Shown: positions 35,760-45,893, counted from the first letter of the stretch. The stretch is DNA of 64,000 nucleotides from Peteryoungia aggregata LMG 23059 (GCF_030814435.1 NZ_JAUSUW010000003.1:62001-126000), one strand, 5' to 3'. Translations and numbers: made by a program. Notes: a model not told the origin generated them from the sequence alone.

Positions 35760-35952
35760 TGCCCGCCCTCGCCGATCTATCGATGGTCGCGAGCGCAACT
35801 TCATATTGCGTGTGGCGACAGCGACAATCTCGCATAAGGCGCAGCAAAACACAAGAACGTTTGCGGAACATCCGCAGCCTCAGATAGGCATACAGTTGCG
35901 CCCGGTTGCATAACCGGAACAAGTCGGGAACTTCGAAAGACAATTCAGCGTG

Positions 35953-36900
35953 TTAGGGGCGCTTGCGTTCGATGGCATCCCAAAGGAGCGCTGAGATGTC
36001 TGCACCGCCGAACTTCTTCACCTCGCGGATACCGGTCGGCGAGGTGACGTTGATCTCGGTCATGTAGTCGCCGATGACATCGATGCCGACGAGGAGGAAA
36101 CCGCGCTCGCGCAAGGCCGGCCCGATGCGGGCGCAGATCTCCCGTTCGCGAGAGGTCAACTCTGTTGGCTCGGGCTTGCCGCCGGCATGCATGTTGGAGC
36201 GCGCGTCGTGTTCTGCAGGAACCCGGTTGATCGCGCCGGCCGGCTCGCCATCGACCAGGATAATGCGCTTGTCACCCTTGCGCACGGCCGGCAGATAACC
36301 CTGGGCGATGAACGGCTCACGGAACATCTGGCCGAACATTTCCATCAGCGACGAGAAATTGCGGTCATCGCGGGTCGAATGGAAGACGCCGGCGCCGCCG
36401 TTCCCGTAAAGCGGCTTCAGGATGATATCGCCCTGTTCCTGGCGGAAACGGGCAATCTCGGCCGCGTCCCTGGTGATCAGCGTCGGCGGCATCAGGTCGG
36501 CGAATTCTGTGACGAAGATCTTTTCCGGCGAATTGCGCACCCAGGCCGGATCGTTGACGACGAGCGTCTTCGGGTGAATGCGCTCAAGCAGATGGGTGGA
36601 GGTGATGTAGGCCATGTCGAAGGGCGGATCCTGGCGCAGCAGGACGACATCCATGGTCGAGAGATCGACGCGCTCCGGGGTGCCGAGCGTGTAATGATCA
36701 TCCTTGACGTCGCGCAGCTGCATGGGCTCGACCGTCGCATAGACACGGCCGTCACGCATGGAGAGCCGGTCCGGCGTATAGTGGAAGAGCTTGTAACCGC
36801 GCGCCTGGGCTTCCAGGCTCATGGCGAAGGTAGAGTCGCCCGCGATGTTGATCGTGGATACGTGGTCCATCTGGACCGCGACATTGATGATCTTCGCCAT
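35953..36900 (-). CDS. gshB: Glutathione synthetase
   Basis: ATP-grasp enzyme adding glycine to gamma-glutamylcysteine. The 315 residues begin with the N-terminal domain ([20 protein letters not shown]), have [14 protein letters not shown], and the ATP-grasp parts [16 protein letters not shown] and [19 protein letters not shown] with the metal-binding residues. Length matches E. coli GshB (316). gshA is not in the window. In many Rhizobiales gshB lies next to yraN; here the cupin and ugp operon lie between them. Confidence 0.95.
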   Translation of the reverse strand: MAKIINVAVQMDHVSTINIAGDSTFAMSLEAQARGYKLFHYTPDRLSMRDGRVYATVEPMQLRDVKDDHYTLGTPERVDLSTMDVVLLRQDPPFDMAYITSTHLLERIHPKTLVVNDPAWVRNSPEKIFVTEFADLMPPTLITRDAAEIARFRQEQGDIILKPLYGNGGAGVFHSTRDDRNFSSLMEMFGQMFREPFIAQGYLPAVRKGDKRIILVDGEPAGAINRVPAEHDARSNMHAGGKPEPTELTSREREICARIGPALRERGFLLVGIDVIGDYMTEINVTSPTGIREVKKFGGADISALLWDAIERKRP

Positions 36901-36996
36901 GTGGTGTGTCCCCGTTCGAAAGCATCGGAGATTTAGGCCGTGCGGCGGGGGATGGCAACGCCGGGCGGCCTCAATTTTGCTGAAGGTCTCTTCAGG

Positions 36997-37488
36997 TCAG
37001 AGCGCGGAATATTTCCCGCGCCTTAAGGCATTGCGGATCCGGTAGAGTGTCGCGAGCGGCCCCGGGAAGGGCTTGCGCAGGAAGGCGATCTTGCGGACAT
37101 AGGTGTCGACGCGCCAGGTCGACCAGGTTCCGCGGCGGAAGTAGGCGATATCGCCGGCCTTCAAGAGGCGCTGACTGCCATCCTCGGCGGTAACATGCAC
37201 CTCTCCTTCCTGGATCACAACAGTCTCGTCCCAGCCGAAGAACCAGCGAAACTCACCGGCGGTGCAATCCCAGACGGCCGTCAGGCTCGCCTCGTCGGCA
37301 CTCTGGGAGTGCTCGCCAATCCGGGCGAGCGGCGTTCCACGGATGATCCACTCCGGATTGATCGGTGCCGCGCGCAGCGCCAGGTGATCACCGTGAGCGG
37401 CGATCACCGGCGGCTGGGCATCCATGCGGCGGGTGGGCGCCGCCAGCGCCACGCTTGCCATGCCGGCGAGAAGCATTTTCAAAGCCAT
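36997..37488 (-). CDS. Cupin domain protein (DUF861-like)
   Basis: A 163-residue protein with a hydrophobic N-terminus (MALKMLLAGMASVALAAP) that could be a signal peptide, and a small cupin domain (about 45-130) with CTAGEFRWFFGWDETVVIQE and the closing GDIAYFRRGTWSTW, as in the DUF861/EutQ-like group. Catalytic metal ligands are incomplete: His residues normally present are not seen, so it may bind a ligand without chemistry. The ATG at 37488 has AAGGGG 7 nt upstream; an ATG at 37494 is the alternative. Its role is unknown. Confidence 0.7.
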   Translation of the reverse strand: MALKMLLAGMASVALAAPTRRMDAQPPVIAAHGDHLALRAAPINPEWIIRGTPLARIGEHSQSADEASLTAVWDCTAGEFRWFFGWDETVVIQEGEVHVTAEDGSQRLLKAGDIAYFRRGTWSTWRVDTYVRKIAFLRKPFPGPLATLYRIRNALRRGKYSAL

Positions 37489-37576
37489 CCTCATTCCCCT
37501 TCCCAAGTTTCGGGGGGACGCTAGCAGCAAGCTCCTAAATCGACGTATTCAATATTGTTAAAATGCGAACAAGCCG

Positions 37577-38695
37577 TCACGCCAGCGCCGGAAGCGGAAG
37601 TGCATCCCGGGTGGCGGGTTCGCTGGCCACTGACGGCCGGGATGGGAACATGCGTCGGCCGGTGTCTGACGTGAAGAAATGCAACCTGTCTGCCTCGATC
37701 CGCAAGGGCAGCCGGTCGGCGAGCTCCACCTGAGAACCGAGAACGGCCGTCAGGGCCTGGCCGCCGATCAGACCATGGACGAGACGCTGGGCTCCAAGTT
37801 CCTCGACATAGTCGACGACCAGATGGAAATCGGCGGGGCCGTCGCCGGCCAGAACGAGGTCTTCGGCGCGCATCCCGACTCGGACTGCGCCATCAGGCCA
37901 TGCCTCGTACAAAGACAGGCGCGCATCACCGATCGTCAGCTGCCCGCCGTCGATGTGTCCATCGACGAGATTCATGGCCGGCGAGCCGATGAAGCTCGCG
38001 ACAAATGTCGAGGCGGGACGGTTGTAGACCTCGAGAGGCGTGCCGATCTGCTCGATCACGCCACCGTTGAGAACCACGAGACGATCGGCGAGCGTCATGG
38101 CTTCGAGCTGATCATGAGTGACGTAGATTGCCGTCGTCTTCAGCCGCTTCTGCAGCTTGCGGATTTCGCCGCGCATGGAGACGCGCAGCTTGGCATCCAG
38201 GTTGGACAGCGGTTCGTCGAACAGGAAGACGGCCGGCTTGCGCACGATGGCGCGCCCCATGGCGACGCGCTGACGCTGGCCGCCGGAGAGCGCACGTGGC
38301 TTGCGATCCAGGTACTTCTCGATTTCCAGCATCCTTGCGGCTTCCGCGACGCGCGCGGCGATCTCCGTCTTCGGCGTACCGCGGTTCTTCAGGCCATAGG
38401 CTAGATTGTCGTAGACCGTCATGTGCGGATAGAGCGCATAGTTCTGGAAGACCATGGCGATGTCCCGGTCTGCCGGTTCGATCTGGTTGACCACGCGGTC
38501 ACCGATCGAGATCGTGCCTTGCGAGATGTCTTCGAGGCCTGCCACCATGCGCAACAGCGTGGACTTGCCGCAGCCCGACGGGCCCACGAGAACGATGAAC
38601 TCGCCATCCTCGATCTGGATGTCAACCGTGTCCACGGCCTTGGCGCCGCCCTTGTCGTAGATCTTGGAGACCTGCTTGATACCGATGGAAGCCAT
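37577..38695 (-). CDS. ugpC: Glycerol-3-phosphate ABC importer ATPase UgpC
   Basis: Cytosolic ATPase of the sn-glycerol-3-phosphate (and glycerophosphodiester) importer. Among 372 residues: Walker A GPSGCGKS (38-45), Q-loop [12 protein letters not shown], signature [15 protein letters not shown], Walker [14 protein letters not shown] and a C-terminal OB-like TOBE region (about 240-350) of the MalK/UgpC type. It is the last gene of ugpBAEC, 15 bp after ugpE. UgpC and MalK ATPases are nearly interchangeable, so the assignment leans on its operon partners. Confidence 0.92.
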   Translation of the reverse strand: MASIGIKQVSKIYDKGGAKAVDTVDIQIEDGEFIVLVGPSGCGKSTLLRMVAGLEDISQGTISIGDRVVNQIEPADRDIAMVFQNYALYPHMTVYDNLAYGLKNRGTPKTEIAARVAEAARMLEIEKYLDRKPRALSGGQRQRVAMGRAIVRKPAVFLFDEPLSNLDAKLRVSMRGEIRKLQKRLKTTAIYVTHDQLEAMTLADRLVVLNGGVIEQIGTPLEVYNRPASTFVASFIGSPAMNLVDGHIDGGQLTIGDARLSLYEAWPDGAVRVGMRAEDLVLAGDGPADFHLVVDYVEELGAQRLVHGLIGGQALTAVLGSQVELADRLPLRIEADRLHFFTSDTGRRMFPSRPSVASEPATRDALPLPALA

Positions 38696-38710
38696 GGATT
38701 TGCTCCTCTC

Positions 38711-39553
38711 TCACTTGTCTGTTTCGGTGAGCCCCTTGATGAACCAGCTCTGGAACACCACCACCACGATGACGGGCGGCAGCATGGCGAGCACGGCCAT
38801 GGCAAAGGCTTCGTTGTAATCGGGGATCTGCGAGCCGATCCACACCTGGAGGATCTGCTTGATGCCGCGCATCAGGGTGTAGAAACCCTCTTCCGTGGTC
38901 ATCAGCATGGGCCAGAGATACTGGTTCCAGCCATAGACGAACATGATGATGAAGACGGCGGCGATCATGGTGCGCGACAGCGGCAGCAGGATATCGATGA
39001 AGAACTTGAAGGGCCCGGCGCCGTCGATACGGGCGGCTTCCAGCAATTCGTCTGGGACGGACTTGAAGAACTGGCGGAAGAAGAAGGTGCCTGTCGCCGA
39101 GGCCAGCAGCGGCAGGATCAGGCCCTGGTAGCTGTTCAACAGGTTCAGATCGCTCATCACCTTGTAGGTCGGCAGAATGCGCACTTCGAGCGGCAAAAGC
39201 AGCGTGGTGAAGATCAGCCAGAAGGCGAGGGTCGCAAAGCGGAAGCGGAAATAGACGATGGCATAGGCCGCCAGCATCGAGAGCACGATCTTGCCGACGG
39301 CGAAACCGAGACCCAGGATCAGCGAGTTCATCGCCATGGTGAGACCCGTCACCTGGCCGGTGAAACCACCGCTCTTGAACAGCACCTTGTCATAAGTCGC
39401 GGCGGCGTCATTGCCTATCGACAGCATCAGGCCATGGCTATGGATCTCGGCCGCAGAATGGGTCGAGGTGGTGAAGGCGACAACCAGTGGCCCGAGCATG
39501 AAGATCACGCCTGCGATCAGGATCAGGTGGTCGAAGAATTTGGTGCGGTACAT
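38711..39553 (-). CDS. ugpE: Glycerol-3-phosphate ABC importer permease UgpE
   Basis: A 280-residue inner-membrane permease with about six membrane segments (first at 8-31, LILIAGVIFMLGPLVVAFTT). The cytoplasmic EAA loop, LLEAARIDGAGPFKFFIDIL, is the coupling site for UgpC. The early MLSIGNDAAATYDKVLFKSG stretch resembles UgpE rather than MalG. It is 15 bp upstream of ugpC and 10 bp downstream of ugpA on the minus strand. Confidence 0.9.
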   Translation of the reverse strand: MYRTKFFDHLILIAGVIFMLGPLVVAFTTSTHSAAEIHSHGLMLSIGNDAAATYDKVLFKSGGFTGQVTGLTMAMNSLILGLGFAVGKIVLSMLAAYAIVYFRFRFATLAFWLIFTTLLLPLEVRILPTYKVMSDLNLLNSYQGLILPLLASATGTFFFRQFFKSVPDELLEAARIDGAGPFKFFIDILLPLSRTMIAAVFIIMFVYGWNQYLWPMLMTTEEGFYTLMRGIKQILQVWIGSQIPDYNEAFAMAVLAMLPPVIVVVVFQSWFIKGLTETDK

Positions 39554-39563
39554 GGCGCTCTCC

Positions 39564-40445
39564 TCACCCGTAATGGACGCGGCGTTCGATGAAGCGGAAC
39601 TGGATCAGGGTCAGCACGAGGACGATCACCATCAGGATCACCGACTGGGCCGAGGAGGAGCCGAGGTCATTGCCCCGGAAACCATCGAGATAGACCTTGT
39701 AGACCAGCGTGATCGGATTGTTCGCCGCACTGTCCTTCACCATCACGTCGACGACGCCGAAGGTGTCGAAGAGCGAATAGGTCATGTTGATGATCAGCAG
39801 GAAGAAGGCGGTCGGCGCGAGAAGCGGCAGGGTCACGGTCCAGAAGCGGCGCGTCCCGGACTTGCAGTCCATCGTCGCCGCCTCACGGATCGAGTTCGGA
39901 ATGCCCTGGAGGCCGGACAGGAAGAAGATGAAATTATAGGGGATCTGGTTCCAGACGGCGATCAGCACCATGGCAAAGGCGGTGTCGAAATAGTTGATGC
40001 CGATCTTCATGTCCCAGCCGAACCAGGAAACGAAGGTGACGAAAGGTCCGATGTGCTGGTCGAAGAACATCAGCCCGATCAACCCGGCGACCGGCGGTGC
40101 GATGGCATAGACCACAATCAGCAGGGTCTTGTAGGTCGACTGGCCACGGATCACGGCATCGGCCTTCAAAGCCAAAAGCAGGCCGAGCGACAGCACGAGA
40201 ACCGTGACGATGATGCTGAAAAAGACGGTGAAGCGCGCGATCCGGGCATATTGAGAGGCCGAGAGCACATCGGAATAATTGCTCAGCCCAACAAAGCTGG
40301 AACCGAAGCCGAACGGGTCCTCGATGTAGAACGACGACTGGATCGCCTGGACCGACGGCCAATAGAAGAAGATCGCGATGATCGCCAGCTGCGGCAGAAG
40401 AAACAGGTAAGGCAGGAATCGCGAATTGAACTGGACGCGCTTCAT
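39564..40445 (-). CDS. ugpA: Glycerol-3-phosphate ABC importer permease UgpA
   Basis: A 293-residue permease, partner of UgpE. It begins MKRVQFNSRFLPYLFLLPQL, the N-terminal sequence common to UgpA, and has about six membrane segments. Its EAA loop is IREAATMDCKSGTRRFWTVT. The ATG at 40445 is chosen because GAGGGG lies 7 nt upstream and earlier in-frame codons give a Pro/Ser-rich non-family extension. It follows ugpB by 70 bp. Confidence 0.92.
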   Translation of the reverse strand: MKRVQFNSRFLPYLFLLPQLAIIAIFFYWPSVQAIQSSFYIEDPFGFGSSFVGLSNYSDVLSASQYARIARFTVFFSIIVTVLVLSLGLLLALKADAVIRGQSTYKTLLIVVYAIAPPVAGLIGLMFFDQHIGPFVTFVSWFGWDMKIGINYFDTAFAMVLIAVWNQIPYNFIFFLSGLQGIPNSIREAATMDCKSGTRRFWTVTLPLLAPTAFFLLIINMTYSLFDTFGVVDVMVKDSAANNPITLVYKVYLDGFRGNDLGSSSAQSVILMVIVLVLTLIQFRFIERRVHYG

Positions 40446-40515
40446 CTGGGACCCCTCAAAGGAAAGCCCGGGGACCAAAGGCCCCCGGGAGCGACAATGG
40501 AACCAACAGACCTGA

Positions 40516-41814
40516 TCAGCCGGCGGTCTTGGCGAAGCGGGCGAGGATCTCGTTGGACTCGGCTTCGATCGTCTTGAAGGCGTCATCCACGGTGACTTCG
40601 CCCGAGAAGATCTTGACGAATTCGCGGTTCATCACGTCACGGATCTGCGGGTAGAAGCCCATACGGTAACCCTTGGACCATTCGCCGCCCTTCAGCATCA
40701 GCTGCTGCAGGCCAACTTCGGCCTGGGGGGTGCGCTCGTAGTGGCCGTCCTTCTTGGCCAGCTCGTAGGCAGCCGTGGTCAGCGGCACGTAGCCGGTTTC
40801 CTTGTGGTAGTAGTACTGGATTTCCGGCGAGGCGATGAAGTTGAAGAAGTCGCCCGTGCACTTGTTTTCTTCGGCCGGCTTGCCTGCCATTGCAAAGAGG
40901 GCAGCGCCACCGATGAAGGAGTTGGTGCCGGAGCCTTCGATGCTGCTCCAGTTGGGCAGGAAGGTTGCGGCAAACGGCATGGTGGCGGTCTTCAGCAGGC
41001 CACCGAAGGAACCGGAGGAGCCAACCCAGAGAGCGACCTTGCCTTCTTCGAAGGGCTTCTGGTTGTCGTTCCAGCCAGCGCCGTAGAAGGCGAACATGCC
41101 GGCGTCCTGCCATTCCTTGAGCTTGGAGAACATCATCCGCTGCTCTTCGGTGTTCACCATGATCTTGGTGTCGACGACGCTGTCATAACCATTGTTGTTG
41201 GTCGCGAACTGCAGGTTGTTGCGCGAGTGGAAGTTCTCGACCATCTGCCAGGGCAGGTGCGACTGAACGAGCGGGATATAGCCGGCTTCCTTGAGCTTCG
41301 GCGCGATGGCTTCGAACTCTTCCCAGGTCGTCGGGGCTTCGACGCCGGCCTTCTTCATGGCATCGACGTTGTAATACATGATAGGCGCCGACGAGGAGAG
41401 CGGCATGCCGACGAACTTGCCGTCAGCATCGGCGTAGAAATAACGAACGCCCTGGATATAGTCTTCGGCGTTGAAGGTGTGGCCGGCTTCGCGGATGATG
41501 TCTTCAGCGGCAACGGTTGCGCCCTTGGCATTGATGATGGTGGCAGCACCGGCATCGAAAACCTGCAGGATGTTCGGGTGCTGGCCCGAACGGAAGGCGG
41601 CGATGCCAGAAGCCAGAGCTTCTTCGTAGGTGCCCTTGGAAACGGGGGTCAGGACGCAGGCCGTCTGGGCTGCGTTGAACTTCTGGGCAAGCTCGTTGAG
41701 CACTTCGCCGTTGCGGCCACCCATGCCGTGCCACCAGGTGATGTTGGTCGCGGCAAGCGTCGTCGATGCGGTCATGGTCAGGGCCAGAGCGGCCAGGGAA
41801 ATCTTCTTGATCAT
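40516..41814 (-). CDS. ugpB: Glycerol-3-phosphate binding protein UgpB
   Basis: Periplasmic solute-binding lipid-free protein of the Ugp importer (432 residues). Signal peptide 1-21 (MIKKISLAALALTMTASTTLA). The mature protein opens NITWWHGMGGRNGEVLNELA, and contains ALWVGSSGSFGGLLK and YYYHKETGYVPLTTAAYE, both typical UgpB stretches. It is the first gene of the operon, 55 nt downstream of a Pho box. No ugpQ phosphodiesterase accompanies the operon. Confidence 0.93.
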   Translation of the reverse strand: MIKKISLAALALTMTASTTLAATNITWWHGMGGRNGEVLNELAQKFNAAQTACVLTPVSKGTYEEALASGIAAFRSGQHPNILQVFDAGAATIINAKGATVAAEDIIREAGHTFNAEDYIQGVRYFYADADGKFVGMPLSSSAPIMYYNVDAMKKAGVEAPTTWEEFEAIAPKLKEAGYIPLVQSHLPWQMVENFHSRNNLQFATNNNGYDSVVDTKIMVNTEEQRMMFSKLKEWQDAGMFAFYGAGWNDNQKPFEEGKVALWVGSSGSFGGLLKTATMPFAATFLPNWSSIEGSGTNSFIGGAALFAMAGKPAEENKCTGDFFNFIASPEIQYYYHKETGYVPLTTAAYELAKKDGHYERTPQAEVGLQQLMLKGGEWSKGYRMGFYPQIRDVMNREFVKIFSGEVTVDDAFKTIEAESNEILARFAKTAG

Positions 41815-41852
41815 GGGTCAGATCCTCTCCACAGGTTGTTGCGGTGAGGCCT

Positions 41853-41886
41853 GCATTAGGGCCGCTCCATGACAGCGACTTGAAAG
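41853..41886 (-). promoter_or_regulatory. PhoB-dependent promoter (Pho box plus -10) for ugpBAEC
   Basis: On the minus strand, CTTTCAA-N4-CTGTCAT (41886-41869) matches the rhizobial Pho box CTGTCAT-N4-CTGTCAT at 12 of 14 positions. A -10-like TAATGC (41858-41853) follows after 10 bp, the spacing usual when a Pho box takes the place of the -35. The predicted leader is about 32 nt. Confidence 0.7.
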
Positions 41887-41927
41887 TTTTGTGTCACGAC
41901 TGTCACAAAACGAAGGTTTCGAAACCT
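41886..41927. promoter_or_regulatory. Two inverted repeats just upstream of the ugp Pho box
   Basis: GTTTTGTG (41886-41893) and CACAAAAC (41904-41911) form an 8-bp inverted repeat spaced by 10. Next to it, AGGTTTCGAAACCT (41914-41927) is a perfect 14-bp palindrome with a central CG, as in many LacI-type operators. Their binding proteins are unknown. Confidence 0.5.
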
Positions 41928-41949
41928 CGTGATCGAAAGTGAAACGAAG

Positions 41950-42314
41950 CTAGAATGCGTCCTCGAAATGGACCGGCCAGCGCCAGGGTCGCACGACAAT
42001 CATATCATGCCGAAGTGACAGCCGTGTTGCGTCGGATTGCCTGCGCAGCCAATGATCTGCGGCGTTCGCGATGCGTCGCTCGGCCGCTTGACCGACCGCA
42101 TCGACACCGGTGCGCAGGTCTCGTCTCGCTTTCACTTCGACAAAAATGACGAGGTCGCCACGTCGGGCGATGATGTCCACTTCACCGGCCCCGGTCTTGT
42201 AGCGCAGCGCCACGATCCGGTAGCCCTTGAACAGAAGTGAAAGAGCCGCCCGATACTCCGACCAGCGGCCCCGCCTCTCGGCGCGGATACGTTTCTGATC
42301 CGCGCCTCTGGGCT

Positions 42315-42318
<4 letters not shown>
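41950..42318 (-). CDS. yraN: UPF0102 family endonuclease-like protein YraN
   Basis: A 122-residue protein of the UPF0102/YraN family with a restriction-endonuclease-like fold. The core RTGVDAVGQAAERRIANAADHWL and the catalytic-like GEVDIIARRGDLVIFVEVKAR (E...D...ExK pattern) are visible. Function is not established; family members are found beside rsmI and gshB in many proteobacteria. Its ATG overlaps the rsmI stop by 4 bp on the minus strand, so the two are co-translated. Confidence 0.88.
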
Positions 42319-43232
<914 letters not shown>

Positions 43233-43385
43233 GCGGCCTTTATCCTCTACCCCCATGCTCGCGGCAAGGGTGCCGCCGCCATAAACCATTCCGATAACCT
43301 TCGCGTGGGACTGGCGTGGAAAACCTTGGAGCCTCTTGCTTTTCCCGCTCTTTTACTGCCATTTTGCCCGTCCACATCGTCCGGC

Positions 43386-43406
43386 CCGGGAACTTCCCGG
43401 CCCCTT
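43386..43406 (+). other. Terminator-like hairpin in the dnaN leader
   Basis: CCGGG, loop AACTT, CCCGG, then CCCCTTTTT, about 50 nt before the dnaN start. Within a 224-bp divergent gap it could be an attenuator in the dnaN 5' leader, depending on where transcription begins. Confidence 0.4.
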
Positions 43407-43456
43407 TTTCCGATCCGGAACTCCGGAAGACGACACGTCGAAAGCGGTAGCATCTC

Positions 43457-44575
43457 ATGCGTATAACTCTTGAACGGTCCAATCTCCTCAAGTCTCTGAA
43501 CCACGTGCATCGCGTGGTCGAGCGCCGCAACACGATCCCGATCCTGTCGAACGTGCTGCTGAAAGCCGAGGGTGCCGCCCTCGACATGAAGGCGACGGAC
43601 CTTGATCTCGAGATCACCGAAAGCACGGCGGCCATGGTCGAGCAGGCTGGGGCCACGACCGTTCCGGCGCATCTGCTTTATGAAATCGTGCGCAAGCTGC
43701 CCGACGGTTCCGAGGTTCTGCTCGCCACCAATCCGGATGGCGGGACGATGACGGTTGCTTCCGGCCGCTCGAAATTTTCGCTGCAGTGCCTGCCGAAGTC
43801 TGATTTCCCGGATCTCACTGCCGGCACCTTTACCCATTCCTTCAAGATGAAGGCATCCGATTTCAAGATGCTGATCGATCGCACGCAGTTTGCGATCTCG
43901 ACCGAAGAGACCCGCTATTATCTGAACGGCATTTTCCTGCACACCATCGAAGCCGGCGGGGCCCTGAAGCTGCGCGCCGTGGCGACCGACGGTCACCGTC
44001 TGGCGCGCGCCGATGTCGACGCACCCTCGGGCTCGGAAGGCATGCCGGGCATCATCATCCCGCGCAAGACGGTCGGCGAGCTGCAGAAGCTCATCGACAA
44101 TCCGGAGCTGAGCATCGGCATCGAGATTTCCGATTCGAAGATCCGCCTCTCCATCGGTTCGGTCGTTCTGACCTCCAAGCTGATCGACGGTACCTTCCCG
44201 GACTACCAGCGCGTCATTCCGCAGGCGAACGACAAGGAAATGCGCGTCGATTGCCAGACCTTCGCGCGCGCCGTCGACCGCGTCTCGACCATTTCGTCAG
44301 AGCGTGGCCGCGCCGTGAAGCTTGCGCTCGCCGACGGCCAGTTGATGCTCACCGTCAACAACCCGGATTCGGGCAGCGCTACCGAAGAAGTCGCCGTCGG
44401 CTATGAAAGCGACGCCATGGAGATCGGCTTCAACGCCAAGTATCTGCTTGATATCACGGCCCAGCTGTCCGGCGAAGACGCGATCTTCCTGCTGGCGGAC
44501 GCCGGCTCCCCGACGCTCATCCGCGACACGGCCGGCGCCGATGCCCTTTATGTCCTGATGCCGATGCGCGTTTAA
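43457..44575 (+). CDS. dnaN: DNA polymerase III sliding clamp (beta subunit)
   Basis: The ring-shaped processivity clamp for DNA polymerase III. The 372 residues form three repeated clamp domains; visible signatures are the N-terminal MRITLERSNLLKSLNHVHRV, ISTEETRYYLNGIFLH, VATDGHRLARA and the C-terminal PTLIRDTAGADALYVLMPMR with the conserved MPMR tail that lines the partner-binding pocket. It is not near dnaA here (about 31 kb apart), as in other rhizobia. A 9-bp stem-loop follows its stop. Confidence 0.97.
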   Translation: MRITLERSNLLKSLNHVHRVVERRNTIPILSNVLLKAEGAALDMKATDLDLEITESTAAMVEQAGATTVPAHLLYEIVRKLPDGSEVLLATNPDGGTMTVASGRSKFSLQCLPKSDFPDLTAGTFTHSFKMKASDFKMLIDRTQFAISTEETRYYLNGIFLHTIEAGGALKLRAVATDGHRLARADVDAPSGSEGMPGIIIPRKTVGELQKLIDNPELSIGIEISDSKIRLSIGSVVLTSKLIDGTFPDYQRVIPQANDKEMRVDCQTFARAVDRVSTISSERGRAVKLALADGQLMLTVNNPDSGSATEEVAVGYESDAMEIGFNAKYLLDITAQLSGEDAIFLLADAGSPTLIRDTAGADALYVLMPMRV

Positions 44576-44589
44576 ACGCGCGAAACTTT

Positions 44590-44612
44590 CTGGCGGGCAT
44601 TTGGCCCGCCAG
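44590..44612 (+). terminator. dnaN terminator hairpin
   Basis: CTGGCGGGC (44590-44598), ATTTG, GCCCGCCAG (44604-44612), then a T/C-rich stretch (CGTCATTCTCTCTT). Perfect 9-bp stem; T-run weak. Confidence 0.7.
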
Positions 44613-44702
44613 CGTCATTCTCTCTTGCGTTTGCGACAGGCTGGCCCAAAATTGTCGCAATCGGCTCGCAGCAATCGAGCAGCAACAGGAAGAGGGACGA
44701 TC

Positions 44703-45296
44703 ATGGCCATTCGACTGAAGGAACGGTTCGAAAAGAAATTCGATGAGGAGATCCGCTTCTTCAAGGGCATGATGCAGGGTCCCAAGACCGTCGGTGCGAT
44801 TGCGCCGACATCCTCGGTCACCGCGAAGCGCATGGCGAGCGTCATCGATGTCAAGTCAGGCCTGCCTGTCCTCGAGCTCGGCCCCGGCACGGGCGTGATC
44901 ACCAAGCAGATCCTGGCGCGGGGCGTGGCGCCCGAGAAGATCGTTTCCGTCGAGTATTCGGAGAATTTCTATCGCCGCCTCGTCGAGGACTATGCGGGTG
45001 TCAACTTCATCCACGGCGACGCCTTCGATCTGACACATACGCTCGGCGCCCTGGCCGACCAGACCTTCGATTGCGTCATCTCGGCGGTGCCGCTGCTGAG
45101 CTTCCCGATGGAAGCGCGCATTCGCTTGCTGGAAGATCTCCTGAACCGCATTCCCGAGGGACGCCCGGTGGTGCAGATCACCTATGGGCCTGTCTCCCCT
45201 GTTATCGCCAAGCCGGATCGCTACCACATCCAGCATTTCGACTTCGTCGTGCGCAACATTCCGCCCGCCCAGCTCTGGATCTACCGCAAGGCCTGA
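44703..45296 (+). CDS. pmtA: Phosphatidylethanolamine N-methyltransferase PmtA
   Basis: Makes phosphatidylcholine by three successive methylations of phosphatidylethanolamine with SAM, an important membrane lipid in rhizobia. The 197-residue rhizobial-type PmtA begins MAIRLKERFEKKFDEEIRFF, with SAM motif VLELGPGTGVITK (56-68), SVEYSENFYRRL and the closing HFDFVVRNIPPAQLWIYRK, which I recall from Sinorhizobium PmtA. AGGAAGAGGGA precedes the ATG at 44703; upstream in-frame codons are unsupported. Confidence 0.93.
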   Translation: MAIRLKERFEKKFDEEIRFFKGMMQGPKTVGAIAPTSSVTAKRMASVIDVKSGLPVLELGPGTGVITKQILARGVAPEKIVSVEYSENFYRRLVEDYAGVNFIHGDAFDLTHTLGALADQTFDCVISAVPLLSFPMEARIRLLEDLLNRIPEGRPVVQITYGPVSPVIAKPDRYHIQHFDFVVRNIPPAQLWIYRKA

Positions 45297-45306
45297 GCGG
45301 CGAGCG

Positions 45307-45891
45307 ATGTTCGGCCTCTACATCACGCATCCGCAGATCGAGATCGATCCGGCGGTCCCTGTCCCGGATTGGGGTCTGTCGGCTGCCGGGCGAGCACGTG
45401 CCGAGGTCTGTGCGAAACAGCCTTGGGTGCAACAGCTTTCGCGGATCATCAGCAGCGGCGAGCGCAAGGCAATCGAGACCGCAGACATCCTGGCCAAAGC
45501 TGCGGGGATCCAGATGGAGATCCACAGGTCGACGCATGAAAACGATCGGTCTGCGACCGGCTTCCTTGCGCCTTCCGATTTCGAGACGGCAGCCGACTGG
45601 TTCTTTGCGCATCCGGACGAAAGCTATCGGGGCTGGGAGCGTGCCGCTGACGCGCAGGCGCGCATCGTCGAAGCAGTCAGCGACATCCTGGCGAGGCATG
45701 ACCCCAGCAAGCCGATCGCCTTTGTCGGTCACGGTGGCGTTGGCACCCTGCTGAAATGCCATTTCACCGGCATCCCAATCTCACGGCGGCAGGATCAGCC
45801 TGGGGGCGGCGGCAATCTTTTCTGCTTCTCCCTTGCAGACCGACGCGTCTCATGCGACTGGACGGCCATGGAGATCTGGCAGGAGTCTTAA
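45307..45891 (+). CDS. Histidine phosphatase family protein with altered RHG motif
   Basis: A 194-residue protein of the SixA/phosphoglycerate-mutase-like fold. Conserved pieces are [10 protein letters not shown] (50-59), giving Arg53, and [10 protein letters not shown] (140-149), giving catalytic His142; the acid may be Glu78. The N-terminal RHG triad is replaced by Thr7-His8-Pro9 (YITHPQ), keeping the nucleophile His but not the phosphate-clamping Arg. The start ATG (45307) is 10 nt after the pmtA stop; pyrF begins 2 bp after its end, so pmtA-this-pyrF form an operon. Substrate unknown. Confidence 0.75.
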   Translation: MFGLYITHPQIEIDPAVPVPDWGLSAAGRARAEVCAKQPWVQQLSRIISSGERKAIETADILAKAAGIQMEIHRSTHENDRSATGFLAPSDFETAADWFFAHPDESYRGWERAADAQARIVEAVSDILARHDPSKPIAFVGHGGVGTLLKCHFTGIPISRRQDQPGGGGNLFCFSLADRRVSCDWTAMEIWQES

Positions 45892-45893
45892 AC

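Noticed and set aside
41891-41906. Further Pho box half-sites from the TGTCAC direct repeats
   Set aside because: The repeat period is 9 bp rather than 11 bp and is on the opposite strand to the functional box, so it is described as an inverted repeat instead.
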